Below are positions 1 through 7,221 of a stretch of DNA of 21,208 nt, piece by piece (position 1 is the first letter of the stretch; every line of letters starts with the position of its first letter). The stretch is from assembly GCA_964565895.1 (NCBI GenBank), contig CAZMGT010000062.1, positions 1-21,208 on the forward strand. Direction: 5' to 3'. The DNA comes from CAZMGT01 sp964565895 (lineage in GTDB: Bacteria; Armatimonadota; Zipacnadia; UBA1398; CAZMGT01). The position numbers and the translations under genes were made by a program. The notes under the pieces were generated by a model, which was not told the origin of the DNA, made no database searches, and saw only the letters and a list, made by a program, of their open reading frames with translations.

Positions 1-795
1 AATTTCCTCCCACCGGGCGAGGAGGGTGGCTACGGCGTCTACGGTGCGGTGTATTCGGGCGCGGCGCGTATGCTTCATGGTAAGCGCGCGGGCGAACCAC
101 TGCTGCTGAGCGATGCCAAAGTCGAACTCGCGCAAGAACCTTCTGCTCGGTTTAACGCGCCTCGGCGCCTCGGCCAGAGGCATGGGGCAAAAAAGGGTTT
201 GCTTGCGGTCGAGGTGGTGCCCGTGGGTGAGGAGCACCTGCCGCCCGCCCAGCTCGAGCACGTGGTCGGGATATTTGACAACCAGAGCCGGCCGCCGCGC
301 GCGGGGGAGAAGGCCGTGGAGGAAGCACAGGGTAAAGCTGTCGCGGGCAATGGTCCGCCCGCGCAGCCGCCGCCCTTCGAGCAAGCCGCTTAAGATCCTG
401 TTCCGCTCCAAGTAGTCGAAAACCATGTAGTCGTGGTTGCCCACGACGTAGACATAGCGGCGCACAAGCGGCTCGCTGTCCACAGAGCACCCCTCGAGCG
501 CCTCCAGAAAATCGCGCAGGCCGAGCCTAATCTCCGTTCCTCTGCGCCGCGGCCAGCCTTCGATCGCCGTGGTCCACGTGCCGTAGTTTAAGTCCAGCGT
601 GTCGCCGAGGAAGACTAACTCGTCGATCTGCCCCAGCGCGCGCAGGCGGCGGACAACGGCTCTCTGCACCGCGGGGCGGCAGATCTCCGAAGCGGGGTCG
701 CCGAAGTGGGCGTCGGAGATGACCACAACGCACGTGCGCTGGCTCTCGGTGGCGGCCACAGTTCTCACCCCCAGCGCGGCGCAGAGCTGCGCCAC
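1..795 (-). CDS. Calcineurin-like metallophosphoesterase, C-terminus cut by window edge
   Basis: Reading the minus strand from about 795 down to base 1 gives 265 codons without a stop. The metallophosphoesterase motifs appear in order: SDAHFGD (residues 27-33, D-x-H), FLGDTLD (62-68, GD), VGNHDYM (118-124, GNHD) and LLTHGHHLD (188-196, the GHxH-type histidines). These residues bind a two-metal centre that cleaves phosphoesters or phosphodiesters in this superfamily. The substrate cannot be read from the sequence. No signal peptide is evident, so it is probably cytoplasmic. The GTG at 795 is chosen because GGAAAAG lies about 6 nt upstream; GTGs at 768 or 759 are possible, while the ATG at 918 would overlap the divergent cupin gene. 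The gene continues beyond base 1. The family call is firm; the start and function are not. Confidence 0.85.
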   Translation of the reverse strand, partial: MAQLCAALGVRTVAATESQRTCVVVISDAHFGDPASEICRPAVQRAVVRRLRALGQIDELVFLGDTLDLNYGTWTTAIEGWPRRRGTEIRLGLRDFLEALEGCSVDSEPLVRRYVYVVGNHDYMVFDYLERNRILSGLLEGRRLRGRTIARDSFTLCFLHGLLPRARRPALVVKYPDHVLELGGRQVLLTHGHHLDRKQTLFCPMPLAEAPRRVKPSRRFLREFDFGIAQQQWFARALTMKHTRRARIHRTVDAVATLLARWEEI

Positions 796-805
796 GCGCG
801 CTTTT

Positions 806-871
806 CCGCGCGGCGTTCTGTGCCGCCTGAGGCAAAACCTGCCCTGCGAGCAGGCGCCGCGCGGCGCTCTG
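806..871. repeat. Pair of 15-bp direct repeats between divergent genes
   Basis: CCGCGCGGCGTTCTG at 806-820 recurs as CCGCGCGGCGCTCTG at 857-871, with one mismatch and 51 bp between repeat starts. Each copy contains the palindrome CCGCGCGG. Both lie in the short region between the metallophosphoesterase and cupin starts. They could be operator half-sites, but such a string can also arise by chance in DNA this GC-rich. Confidence 0.35.
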
Positions 872-910
872 CCGAACGGCGCAGCCCGCGAAGGGCGGGT
901 GAAGCAAGCG

Positions 911-1276
911 ATGCTCATTAAGCGCATGGACGACGGCGTGCCGTTTGACATGGGCCCAGGCGATACGCGTCGCGTTATCGGCCCCGAGGAGGGCGCGCAG
1001 CACCTGACGTTCAACTACGCGCGCTTTGCCCCCGGCCAAGCGTTTAAGCAGCACATCCACGAGCACTCGGAGGACCTGATTCTTGTCCTGGAAGGGGGCG
1101 GGGTCATTAGGCACAACTGGGCCGAGCACCCCATTGCCGCGGGCGATGTAATCCTCGTCTCGCCCGGGGAGTATCATGGAACGGTAGCCGGCCCGAAGGG
1201 GCTGGTATGCGTGTCCGTGCAAGCGCCCATTGACCCGAAGCTCTACCGCGGCGGCGCCCAGCCGGCGGAGCGCTGA
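911..1276 (+). CDS. Small single-domain cupin protein
   Basis: This 121-residue protein is one conserved beta-barrel cupin. Cupin motif 1 is visible around residues 42-63: QHIHEHSED, with metal-ligand histidines H48/H50/H52 and E54, followed by a glycine-rich turn. Motif 2 is at 78-89 (GDVILVSPGEYHG), with PxG and H89. Such proteins bind a metal and act as isomerases, dioxygenases, sugar-binding proteins or small-molecule sensors. The specific role cannot be told. The ATG at 911 is chosen because the domain begins at once after it; a GTG at 899 would add four residues. No signal peptide is seen. It diverges from the metallophosphoesterase and converges on the helical-repeat gene at 1392-2477. 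About 115 bp downstream (1277-1391) hold no gene and no convincing terminator. Confidence 0.85.
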   Translation: MLIKRMDDGVPFDMGPGDTRRVIGPEEGAQHLTFNYARFAPGQAFKQHIHEHSEDLILVLEGGGVIRHNWAEHPIAAGDVILVSPGEYHGTVAGPKGLVCVSVQAPIDPKLYRGGAQPAER

Positions 1277-1391
1277 GCGCCGCGCGAAGGGCACCGAGGT
1301 GCGCGAGCTGCGTCGCACAGGCGGTCGTGCAGCGGCGAGCGTGATTTGCGGCGCGCGGTGGCGGAGGGCCTTGCAGAAATGATGAGCAGGT

Positions 1392-2477
1392 TCAGAAATT
1401 GTCGAGCGGATTTGCTCCTTTTCCCATCCGCGCGTATCGGAGGAACTGGTTCGCGCGAATGAGGTTCATGTCCTTCGCCTTAAAGCAGCGGGCGATTTCG
1501 GCCAGGGCCGCGCTTAGCTCGGCCTGCGTCTTCGCTGCGCCAAGCATTTGCCTAGCCATGCCCAGCGCCTCGTCATACTCCCCGAGCATTAGGTGCAGGG
1601 AGATAAGCGAGTCGGCCCTCGCCTGACGGTGGCTTTCCGCGGCCTGAAAAGCAAGCCTGCGTTCGTTTGCCGTGAGCTGAGGAAGCGGAATGGCGGCTAG
1701 AGGATTGGGCTTGGCGCTGTTTTGCTGATAGTCTAAGAATTGGTTCGCCGCAGCCACGTCCATCTGCGCGGTAAATGCTTGCACTACCAAATCCACCGCC
1801 TGGGCGATCTCCTCCTCGTTGTACGCGCAAAGCATAAACGCAAGCTTTGCCGCTTGCCTCGCTTCGTCCACCCTCTGCGCTCGACGGAATACACGATACG
1901 CTTCCTGCCAGAACTTCGCCGAGCTGAAATACCACGGCCTTGTGCGCAGGCATTCTTCGACGAACGCCAGAGCGTCGTCCGCGCGGCCGGCGTCGAGGTA
2001 GATGTCTACCACGCGTTTGTACATCACCGTGCGCGGACCATAGGCAAAGCGCGGCCCAAGCAACTCGTTGCCGCGCTCGATTAGCTCAAGGCCCTTCTCC
2101 GTCTCGCGGCAAATGTGCGCCGCCCACAGGCCCGTGGCCACCAGCCCCTCCACATACCACTCGCCCGGGACATTGCAGCAGAGGATGCGCGAGACAAGCT
2201 CCAGGTTCTCCTTGTGCTTTTTTGCTTTCGCGTTGGCCTGCGCGACAACCCAATATGCCTGGGCTAGCGGGCGGAGCTGTCCCGGATAGTCCGCTGGGTT
2301 GTAGCGGGCGACGATTTCCCGCGCGACCTTGACCAGCGGCTTGCTGCTCGCGCGTGCGTTCTTCGGGGCCGCCGCCCACAGGTCGCTGAACTCCGCCAAG
2401 TCCTGAGCTAGGTCAGCGCGTGCGCTGAGCGGCAGAAGGAAGAGCGCAGCAACAAGGCAAAGGAAGGCGCGGTGCAT
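1392..2477 (-). CDS. Exported TPR-like helical-repeat protein (paralogue of 2725-4854)
   Basis: The 361-residue product starts with a Sec signal peptide (residues 1-21, hydrophobic core LCLVAALFLLPL, probable cleavage after SARA). The rest is alpha-helical with TPR-like repeats, such as DIYLDAGRADDALAFVEECL near 158-177 and LHLMLGEYDEALGMARQML near 294-312. It is likely a periplasmic or cell-surface scaffold. The ATG at 2477 is preferred over an in-frame start at 2561, because GGAGG sits about 10 nt upstream and the signal peptide begins there. Residues 211-354 align by eye with residues 178-325 of the divergent 709-residue protein, including LCAYNEEEIAQA against LCPYETEAVRQA and EIARCFKAKDMNL against EIARCLKARDGNL. 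I recognise no named family and do not assign a function. Confidence 0.8.
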   Translation of the reverse strand: MHRAFLCLVAALFLLPLSARADLAQDLAEFSDLWAAAPKNARASSKPLVKVAREIVARYNPADYPGQLRPLAQAYWVVAQANAKAKKHKENLELVSRILCCNVPGEWYVEGLVATGLWAAHICRETEKGLELIERGNELLGPRFAYGPRTVMYKRVVDIYLDAGRADDALAFVEECLRTRPWYFSSAKFWQEAYRVFRRAQRVDEARQAAKLAFMLCAYNEEEIAQAVDLVVQAFTAQMDVAAANQFLDYQQNSAKPNPLAAIPLPQLTANERRLAFQAAESHRQARADSLISLHLMLGEYDEALGMARQMLGAAKTQAELSAALAEIARCFKAKDMNLIRANQFLRYARMGKGANPLDNF

Positions 2478-2651
2478 AGCACCTGCCTCCGATTTTTCCG
2501 GCTGTGTGGCCGGTTTGTGTCGTCCTTCTTGGCCCTGCGGGGGGATCCTTTGCGCGGCCAAAAAAGCGTAGCATGCTCATCAAGGAAAGACACGTCGCGT
2601 ATTCCATCGCGACCTCATTGTTAAATGCCGGTAAAACTTCTGCCCCGTCGC

Positions 2652-2681
2652 TTGACTTAGGGCTAACCAGGCAGATAAGAT
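2652..2681 (+). promoter_or_regulatory. Putative sigma70-type promoter for the 2725 gene
   Basis: TTGACT at 2652-2657 and TAAGAT at 2676-2681 are 18 bp apart; GATAAG at 2674-2679 with a 16-bp spacer is an alternative -10. Transcription would then start near 2688, downstream of the in-frame ATG at 2680. That supports the ATG at 2725 as the true start. The call rests on pattern alone. Confidence 0.45.
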
Positions 2682-2724
2682 GGCAGAGATTGGGCGCGAA
2701 AAACCCCGGTGCGGGGCCCATACG

Positions 2725-4854
2725 ATGCGCAGCGCACCTTTCCGGTGGTCGGTTGGTGTTCTGTTCTCCGCTGCGCTTTTTGTTTCCGCGGCACACGCCA
2801 CACCGCAGCAGGAGCTGGAGTGGGCCGAAGAGGCGCTAGCGCGCGGTGAGCTTAACTCCGCGCGCGCCACTCTTTCCCGCGCGCTTTCCGCCTATCCGCT
2901 AAGCCAGTTTCCCCAGTATGAGCAAGCGCTTTGCCGCGCAGCCGCTGAGCTGGCGCTTGTCGAAGCGAAAGCCAACGCCGAGCATGAGGCGTATGCGATC
3001 GTCAAGCGGCTCGGGGCAGTGGCTGAGAAGCACAACTTCGCGGCGACGCCGCAAGCCTGTTTGGCCCTCGCGGAGCTTTTGCTCGCTGGGCGGCCGGAAG
3101 AGCTGATGCCCGTAGCTGGGCGGGACAAGCGGCGGGAGCTGGCGCTTGCCGTGCTCGACCATCTGCCGTTGTTTTCACCGGCCACCGTGCGCGACGTTGC
3201 CCTGCAGGGACGCATTTGCGAGCTCCTGCAGCGGTGGAACTTGAGCAAAGAGGCGGTGGGGATCGGCTTCCGCGCGTTTTGCTTGTGTCCATACGAGACG
3301 GAAGCGGTGCGCCAAGCGGCGGAGCTAGTGTCAGAGCAGATGTTCCTCCGCGCGGTTTCCCCGAGCGCTGCGCAGCCGTTTTTTGAGTTTCAGCAAACAG
3401 GCAAGCGCACGGAAGGCGTGCCTGAGCTGCCCGGGTTGCGGCTGGGCGGTGAGGCGAAGCAGGCGCTGCTTGCCGCAGCGGGGCAGTATCCGCGGTATCG
3501 CACGGACATTCTGCTATATGTGAGTAGGTATGAGAAAGCGATAGAGGCTCTCTGTGGAGAATATGGGCAAGCGCAGACCGACGCCCTGCGGGCGGCGAAC
3601 GTGCACGAGATCGCCCGCTGCCTGAAGGCCCGCGATGGGAACTTGCTGCTTGCCAACCGCTTGGTGGTCTATGCCTCGCGCGGGGTAAGAGGCGGCAAGG
3701 TGGCGGTCGTCCCCGGCTCGCCCAAGTGCACGCTGGATTTGGCCAGGCTACGCTCAAAGGCGGCGCTGAGGGTTGCTGCTATGCCCGTCGCTCGTTTGCC
3801 CGCGGGGCTTAGGGTCGGGAGACAGAGCGAGCCATCGCGCCTTGTTGCGCCTGTGTTAGCCCAGGAGCTGATGGCGATAGCCCGTGCGGCGGCCGCCTCT
3901 GGCAACGAGTCCATGCTGCCCTCCTCCGTTGCCATCGGCGAGATAGTGTCCGCTAAGCGCAAGGAACTGGGGCTGGCCGCCCTAGAGAACGCCCTGTTTC
4001 GCTCCACGCCCGAGGTCAGCGAAGCGTCGGCGCTTATTGCGCGATATCGGCTGGAGCTTGGCGACTTGCGGAAGCTGTGGGAAAGCATCACGCGCTCGCG
4101 CCCTGGCTCGCGCACTGAGCAGGCTGCCCGTGCGCTTGTGGCATGCCTGGGAGGGGACCGTTTTGCAGAAAGCGAGGCGATCGATAGGGCCGACGCGCAA
4201 GACAAGCTGTTTTTAGTTGAGGTGCTTACCCTGGCGGGGAGCCTGTCCAAGGCAGGAGCGCTGTTGTCCGAGGTGATCGCCGCCCAGCAGGAAGCATCGG
4301 GCCAGCCCTCCCTGCCCATCCTGTGGCGTGTGTTGGACCTTGGCATGTCGCTCAGAACAGCCGGGGAGCTTCGCGAGGCCATCTCCTGGCTGGAACGAGG
4401 GTTGGCACTGGCCCGGAATGAGGAAGGGGGCTATAACCGCGAGTTTGTGCGCCCGGTAGCCGATTTGCTTCTTCACCTGGCGATGCTTAAGTCAAGCGTG
4501 GGCGAGCACGAAGCTGCGCAAACGCTGTTAGAGCAGGCAGCCCAGGTCGACGCAGGCGGACTCTTTGCTAGCGTTGCCTTGTCGCTACGTTATGCGGACC
4601 TTTTGCGCGAGGGGCGTACCGCAGAGTATAGAGCGCACTTTCTCCCGATTGACAAGTGGGATCCCGGGCGGGCGCGCAGCCGCGCTGCGATAGAGGTGGC
4701 GCGGAGCTTTGCGCGCGAGGGCGACGTTGGCAAGGCTCAGGAATGGATAAGCAAGGCCGCGGAAGAGTTGCGCAAGCGGGGACTAGCCGCCGAGGCCAGA
4801 GTGCTGCTGCGCATCGACCGCGAGGCCGTTCTCAACGAGTGGGGCGACAAATAG
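2725..4854 (+). CDS. Large exported TPR-like repeat protein
   Basis: The 709-residue product begins with a signal peptide (hydrophobic segment about residues 9-24, cleavage probably after AHA at 25). It continues as helical repeats with TPR character, for example LRTAGELREAISWLERGLALA and LKSSVGEHEAAQTLLEQAAQV in the last third. The ATG at 2725 is chosen over 2680 because the signal peptide starts there, GGGG lies about 8 nt upstream and a promoter-like pair overlaps the earlier ATG. Residues 178-325 match the C-terminal part of the divergent protein at 1392-2477, whereas the remaining 380 or so residues have no counterpart there. Its probable place is the periplasm or outer surface, as a protein-interaction scaffold. 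No catalytic motif is seen. Confidence 0.8.
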   Translation: MRSAPFRWSVGVLFSAALFVSAAHATPQQELEWAEEALARGELNSARATLSRALSAYPLSQFPQYEQALCRAAAELALVEAKANAEHEAYAIVKRLGAVAEKHNFAATPQACLALAELLLAGRPEELMPVAGRDKRRELALAVLDHLPLFSPATVRDVALQGRICELLQRWNLSKEAVGIGFRAFCLCPYETEAVRQAAELVSEQMFLRAVSPSAAQPFFEFQQTGKRTEGVPELPGLRLGGEAKQALLAAAGQYPRYRTDILLYVSRYEKAIEALCGEYGQAQTDALRAANVHEIARCLKARDGNLLLANRLVVYASRGVRGGKVAVVPGSPKCTLDLARLRSKAALRVAAMPVARLPAGLRVGRQSEPSRLVAPVLAQELMAIARAAAASGNESMLPSSVAIGEIVSAKRKELGLAALENALFRSTPEVSEASALIARYRLELGDLRKLWESITRSRPGSRTEQAARALVACLGGDRFAESEAIDRADAQDKLFLVEVLTLAGSLSKAGALLSEVIAAQQEASGQPSLPILWRVLDLGMSLRTAGELREAISWLERGLALARNEEGGYNREFVRPVADLLLHLAMLKSSVGEHEAAQTLLEQAAQVDAGGLFASVALSLRYADLLREGRTAEYRAHFLPIDKWDPGRARSRAAIEVARSFAREGDVGKAQEWISKAAEELRKRGLAAEARVLLRIDREAVLNEWGDK

Positions 4855-4971
4855 TCGGCCAGAGGTGGCGAACTTGCCCTGCTGCTCCCAGGCTGAGCAC
4901 CCTGCAAATTGAACACCGGCGAGGCAACAGAACAGCCTCTTCTGGAGGTGACGTACCTGTCTAGGTATTGC

Positions 4972-5071
4972 NNNNNNNNNNNNNNNNNNNNNNNNNNNNN
5001 NNNNNNNNNNNNNNNNNNNNNNNNNNNNNNNNNNNNNNNNNNNNNNNNNNNNNNNNNNNNNNNNNNNNNNN
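4972..5071. other. Assembly gap (100 Ns)
   Basis: Exactly 100 unknown bases, a standard placeholder for a scaffold join of unknown length. The 117 bases before it (4855-4971) hold no complete gene. GGAGG at 4944-4948 just before the gap could be the ribosome binding site of a gene starting near or inside it. The reading frame after the gap is open right up to the Ns, so the gap hides coding sequence. Confidence 0.97.
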
Positions 5072-6061
5072 GGCAGCGCTGCAGTTTGGGGCAAGAGGGA
5101 CATCCCGCCTGAGGTAACGACGGTCCTTGGCGGTATAGAACACAATCGCGACCTGCTTGTGCGCGGAATGGGCTATGCCACGGTGTGCGCAATAGGCAAC
5201 CCGCGGTATGCCGAGCAGATGGGGCTACCCGCGACAGCACAAGACAAGCTGGAGCAGGCGGATCATCTGGAATTGCAAAAGTGGGCGTTTTCGGGGGAGC
5301 GCTTTCGCTGGGAATACATGTATTACGCGCCGCGTAGCCCTAACGAACAACGTCGGGGCTATATTTGCGTCTTCGATGGCTCCAGAACATGGTCGTTTAA
5401 CCCGCTCACGCTGGTAGGAATGGTCCAACGCGGGCTTTCGGACAACGGGCTGATTTTCCAGCGAGACCTGTGGCGAGGGACTCTGCGCCTAGAACCTCCA
5501 GACACTCCGTTGGAAGCATTTTGGCTTGCCCGGGTGTTCGCCCGAGGCATGGCCTTTTACCAAGGCGAGGAGGCGGTCGACGGTCATCGCTGCGCGAAAA
5601 TACAGGTGCGCTACGCCGACGGGGAAGTGAGCACGCGCTGGCTAGCCATTGATGCCGGGTTCTTGCCGCTTCGCGAAGAGGCAACGTGGCCCAACCCAAC
5701 GACGATGCCCGGCGTGGCGCTCTACCGGTCCGTAACGCGAGCCCTAGGATTTGCGCAAACTACAGGGCGAGCGTGGGTGCCGCAGGGATACCTCACGACC
5801 ATACTCCACACCCCGGCTGGCTCCGAGAGCGCCGTCGTTCAAAGAAGAGTAGTCATGTTCTTGCACGACTGTTCGTTCGACACCGATCCTCCCGAGCACT
5901 TGTTTCGGCTGGAATTTCCGGTAGGCGCCAGCGTGGGCTCGTTGGGGAAAAAGATCGCGGTCGTCGGAGGAGATCCTAGGCCGTTTTTAGATGCCATCGC
6001 TGACCATCAGTACCAGGCGCTGGATCGCCTTGCCTCCTTACTGCAGGAAAAAGCGGAATAA
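5072..6061 (+). CDS. LolA-like exported protein, N-terminus lost in the gap
   Basis: The frame is open from the first base after the gap to the stop at 6061, giving 329 visible codons. A GTG at 5159 exists, but the upstream reading (GKRDIPPEVTTVLGGIEHNR and on) looks like genuine protein, so the true start lies in or before the gap. The visible part has the beta-rich pattern of LolA/outer-membrane-lipoprotein-sorting-like proteins: a basic, aromatic strand (FSGERFRWEYMYY), then RRGYICVFDGSRTWSFNP, and later EEAVDGHRCAKIQVRYADGE followed by a line ending in FLPLREEATW. Proteins of that fold bind lipid or lipoprotein in the periplasm. This similarity is judged by pattern only. No lipobox or signal peptide can be seen because that end is missing. 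Confidence 0.65.
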   Translation, partial: GSAAVWGKRDIPPEVTTVLGGIEHNRDLLVRGMGYATVCAIGNPRYAEQMGLPATAQDKLEQADHLELQKWAFSGERFRWEYMYYAPRSPNEQRRGYICVFDGSRTWSFNPLTLVGMVQRGLSDNGLIFQRDLWRGTLRLEPPDTPLEAFWLARVFARGMAFYQGEEAVDGHRCAKIQVRYADGEVSTRWLAIDAGFLPLREEATWPNPTTMPGVALYRSVTRALGFAQTTGRAWVPQGYLTTILHTPAGSESAVVQRRVVMFLHDCSFDTDPPEHLFRLEFPVGASVGSLGKKIAVVGGDPRPFLDAIADHQYQALDRLASLLQEKAE

Positions 6062-6455
6062 CCCACAGATGCAACATGCGACGGCCAACCGACGCTGCGA
6101 GAAGGGTGTATGGTGAGAGCCTTGTCGTATGAATAGGCGATATATTTCCCCCTCCCCGAGCCCTCCTGGCAGCACGTCAACGGACCTTCGCGCCACGCGG
6201 CGCAGCAATCGCGCCCGCTGCAACGTTAGCGCCGCCTGATACATTATGTTTTCGCTTGACGCGCCGCCCAAAACGGTCTGGCTCAAGTGCGCCTCAATCC
6301 GCTGAGCGGCGCTGCGTAGGCGCACAGCGGGGTGCGTGCTGAGGGATGTGCGAAGGGGGCTGTGGTTGCTGGAGGGCTTGGCGCGGGGCGCGGGGAACTG
6401 TTCCGCACGGCGCTCCGCGCAACGACATTTTCAGGGCAGAAAGCGGGAGGAGAAG
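6062..6455. other. 394-bp intergenic region, nothing firm
   Basis: This stretch separates the LolA-like gene from the ThuA operon. It presumably carries the operon's promoter, but no well-spaced -35/-10 pair stands out on the plus strand. A minus-strand open frame (6038-6325, GTG start) overlaps the LolA-like stop and has no ribosome binding site or recognisable domain. I saw no strong hairpin with a T-run. Confidence 0.5.
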
Positions 6456-7193
6456 ATGGCCGAAGTAATTCGCGTTACCGTTTGGAACGAGGGGCGGCAT
6501 GAGAAGAAGCACGAGAAGGTGCGCGCCGTGTATCCCGAGGGGATGCACACGGTAATCGCCAACTACCTTAACAGCCAGCCGGGGATCGAGGCGCGCACGG
6601 CAACCCTCGACGAGCCCGACCACGGCCTGACCGACGACGTGCTCGAGAACACCGACGTTATCACCTGGTGGGGGCACCTTGCCCACAACGAAGTGCGCGA
6701 CGACATTGTGGACAAGGTCCACCAGCGGGTGCTCGAGGGCATGGGGCTGATCGTTTTGCACTCCGCCCATTTCTCGAAAATCTTCCGCCGGCTAATGGGC
6801 ACCTCGTGCGCGCTGAAGTGGCGGGAGATTGGCGAGAAGGAGCGGCTGTGGGTCGTCGCCCCCGGGCACCCCATCGTGGAGGGCATCGGGGAGTATATCG
6901 AGCTCGAACACACGGAGATGTACGGCGAGCACTTCGTTATCCCCGAGCCGGACGAGCTGGTGTTCATTAGCTGGTTTCCCGGGGGCGAGGTGTTCCGCAG
7001 CGGCTGCTGCTTTTACCGCGGCGCGGGGAAGATCTTCTACTTCCGCCCGGGGCACGAGACCTATCCCATCTACTACAACGAGCAGGTGCTGCGGGTAATC
7101 GCCAACGCCGTGCGGTGGGCGGCGCCCGTTGCCGGGCCGAAGTACGTGTTGGGCAACGTTAAGCCGCTTGAGGAAGTGCCCAGGAGCAGCTAG
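6456..7193 (+). CDS. ThuA-like protein (trehalose-utilisation family)
   Basis: This 245-residue protein resembles the ThuA family across its length (class I glutamine-amidotransferase-like fold). It has the opening strand VTVWNEG, the VYPEGMHTVIA segment, the DVITWWGHLAHNEV loop, GMGLIVLHSAH, and the PGHPIVEGIGEYIELEHTEMYG segment, and ends with PIYYNEQVLRVIANAVRWA. ThuA proteins are linked to sugar catabolism, but their exact reaction is poorly defined. It has no signal peptide and is probably cytoplasmic. The ATG at 6456 is fixed by a strong GGGAGGAG about 5 nt upstream. It is the first gene of a four-gene operon; the kinase starts about 28 nt after its stop. The family call is confident; the role in a particular sugar pathway is inferred from its neighbours. 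Confidence 0.9.
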   Translation: MAEVIRVTVWNEGRHEKKHEKVRAVYPEGMHTVIANYLNSQPGIEARTATLDEPDHGLTDDVLENTDVITWWGHLAHNEVRDDIVDKVHQRVLEGMGLIVLHSAHFSKIFRRLMGTSCALKWREIGEKERLWVVAPGHPIVEGIGEYIELEHTEMYGEHFVIPEPDELVFISWFPGGEVFRSGCCFYRGAGKIFYFRPGHETYPIYYNEQVLRVIANAVRWAAPVAGPKYVLGNVKPLEEVPRSS

Positions 7194-7221
7194 CCCTGGC
7201 CGACAAGCGAGGCGTTGCGCC

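Noticed and set aside
527..1318. A 263-codon minus-strand frame covering the cupin
   Set aside because: It overlaps both the metallophosphoesterase in another frame and the cupin, and shows no conserved motif.
6038..6325. A 95-codon minus-strand frame in the intergenic region
   Set aside because: GTG start without ribosome binding site, no domain, and it overlaps the end of the LolA-like gene. A weak TTGGGC/CATAAT pair nearby lies downstream of its start and so cannot serve it.
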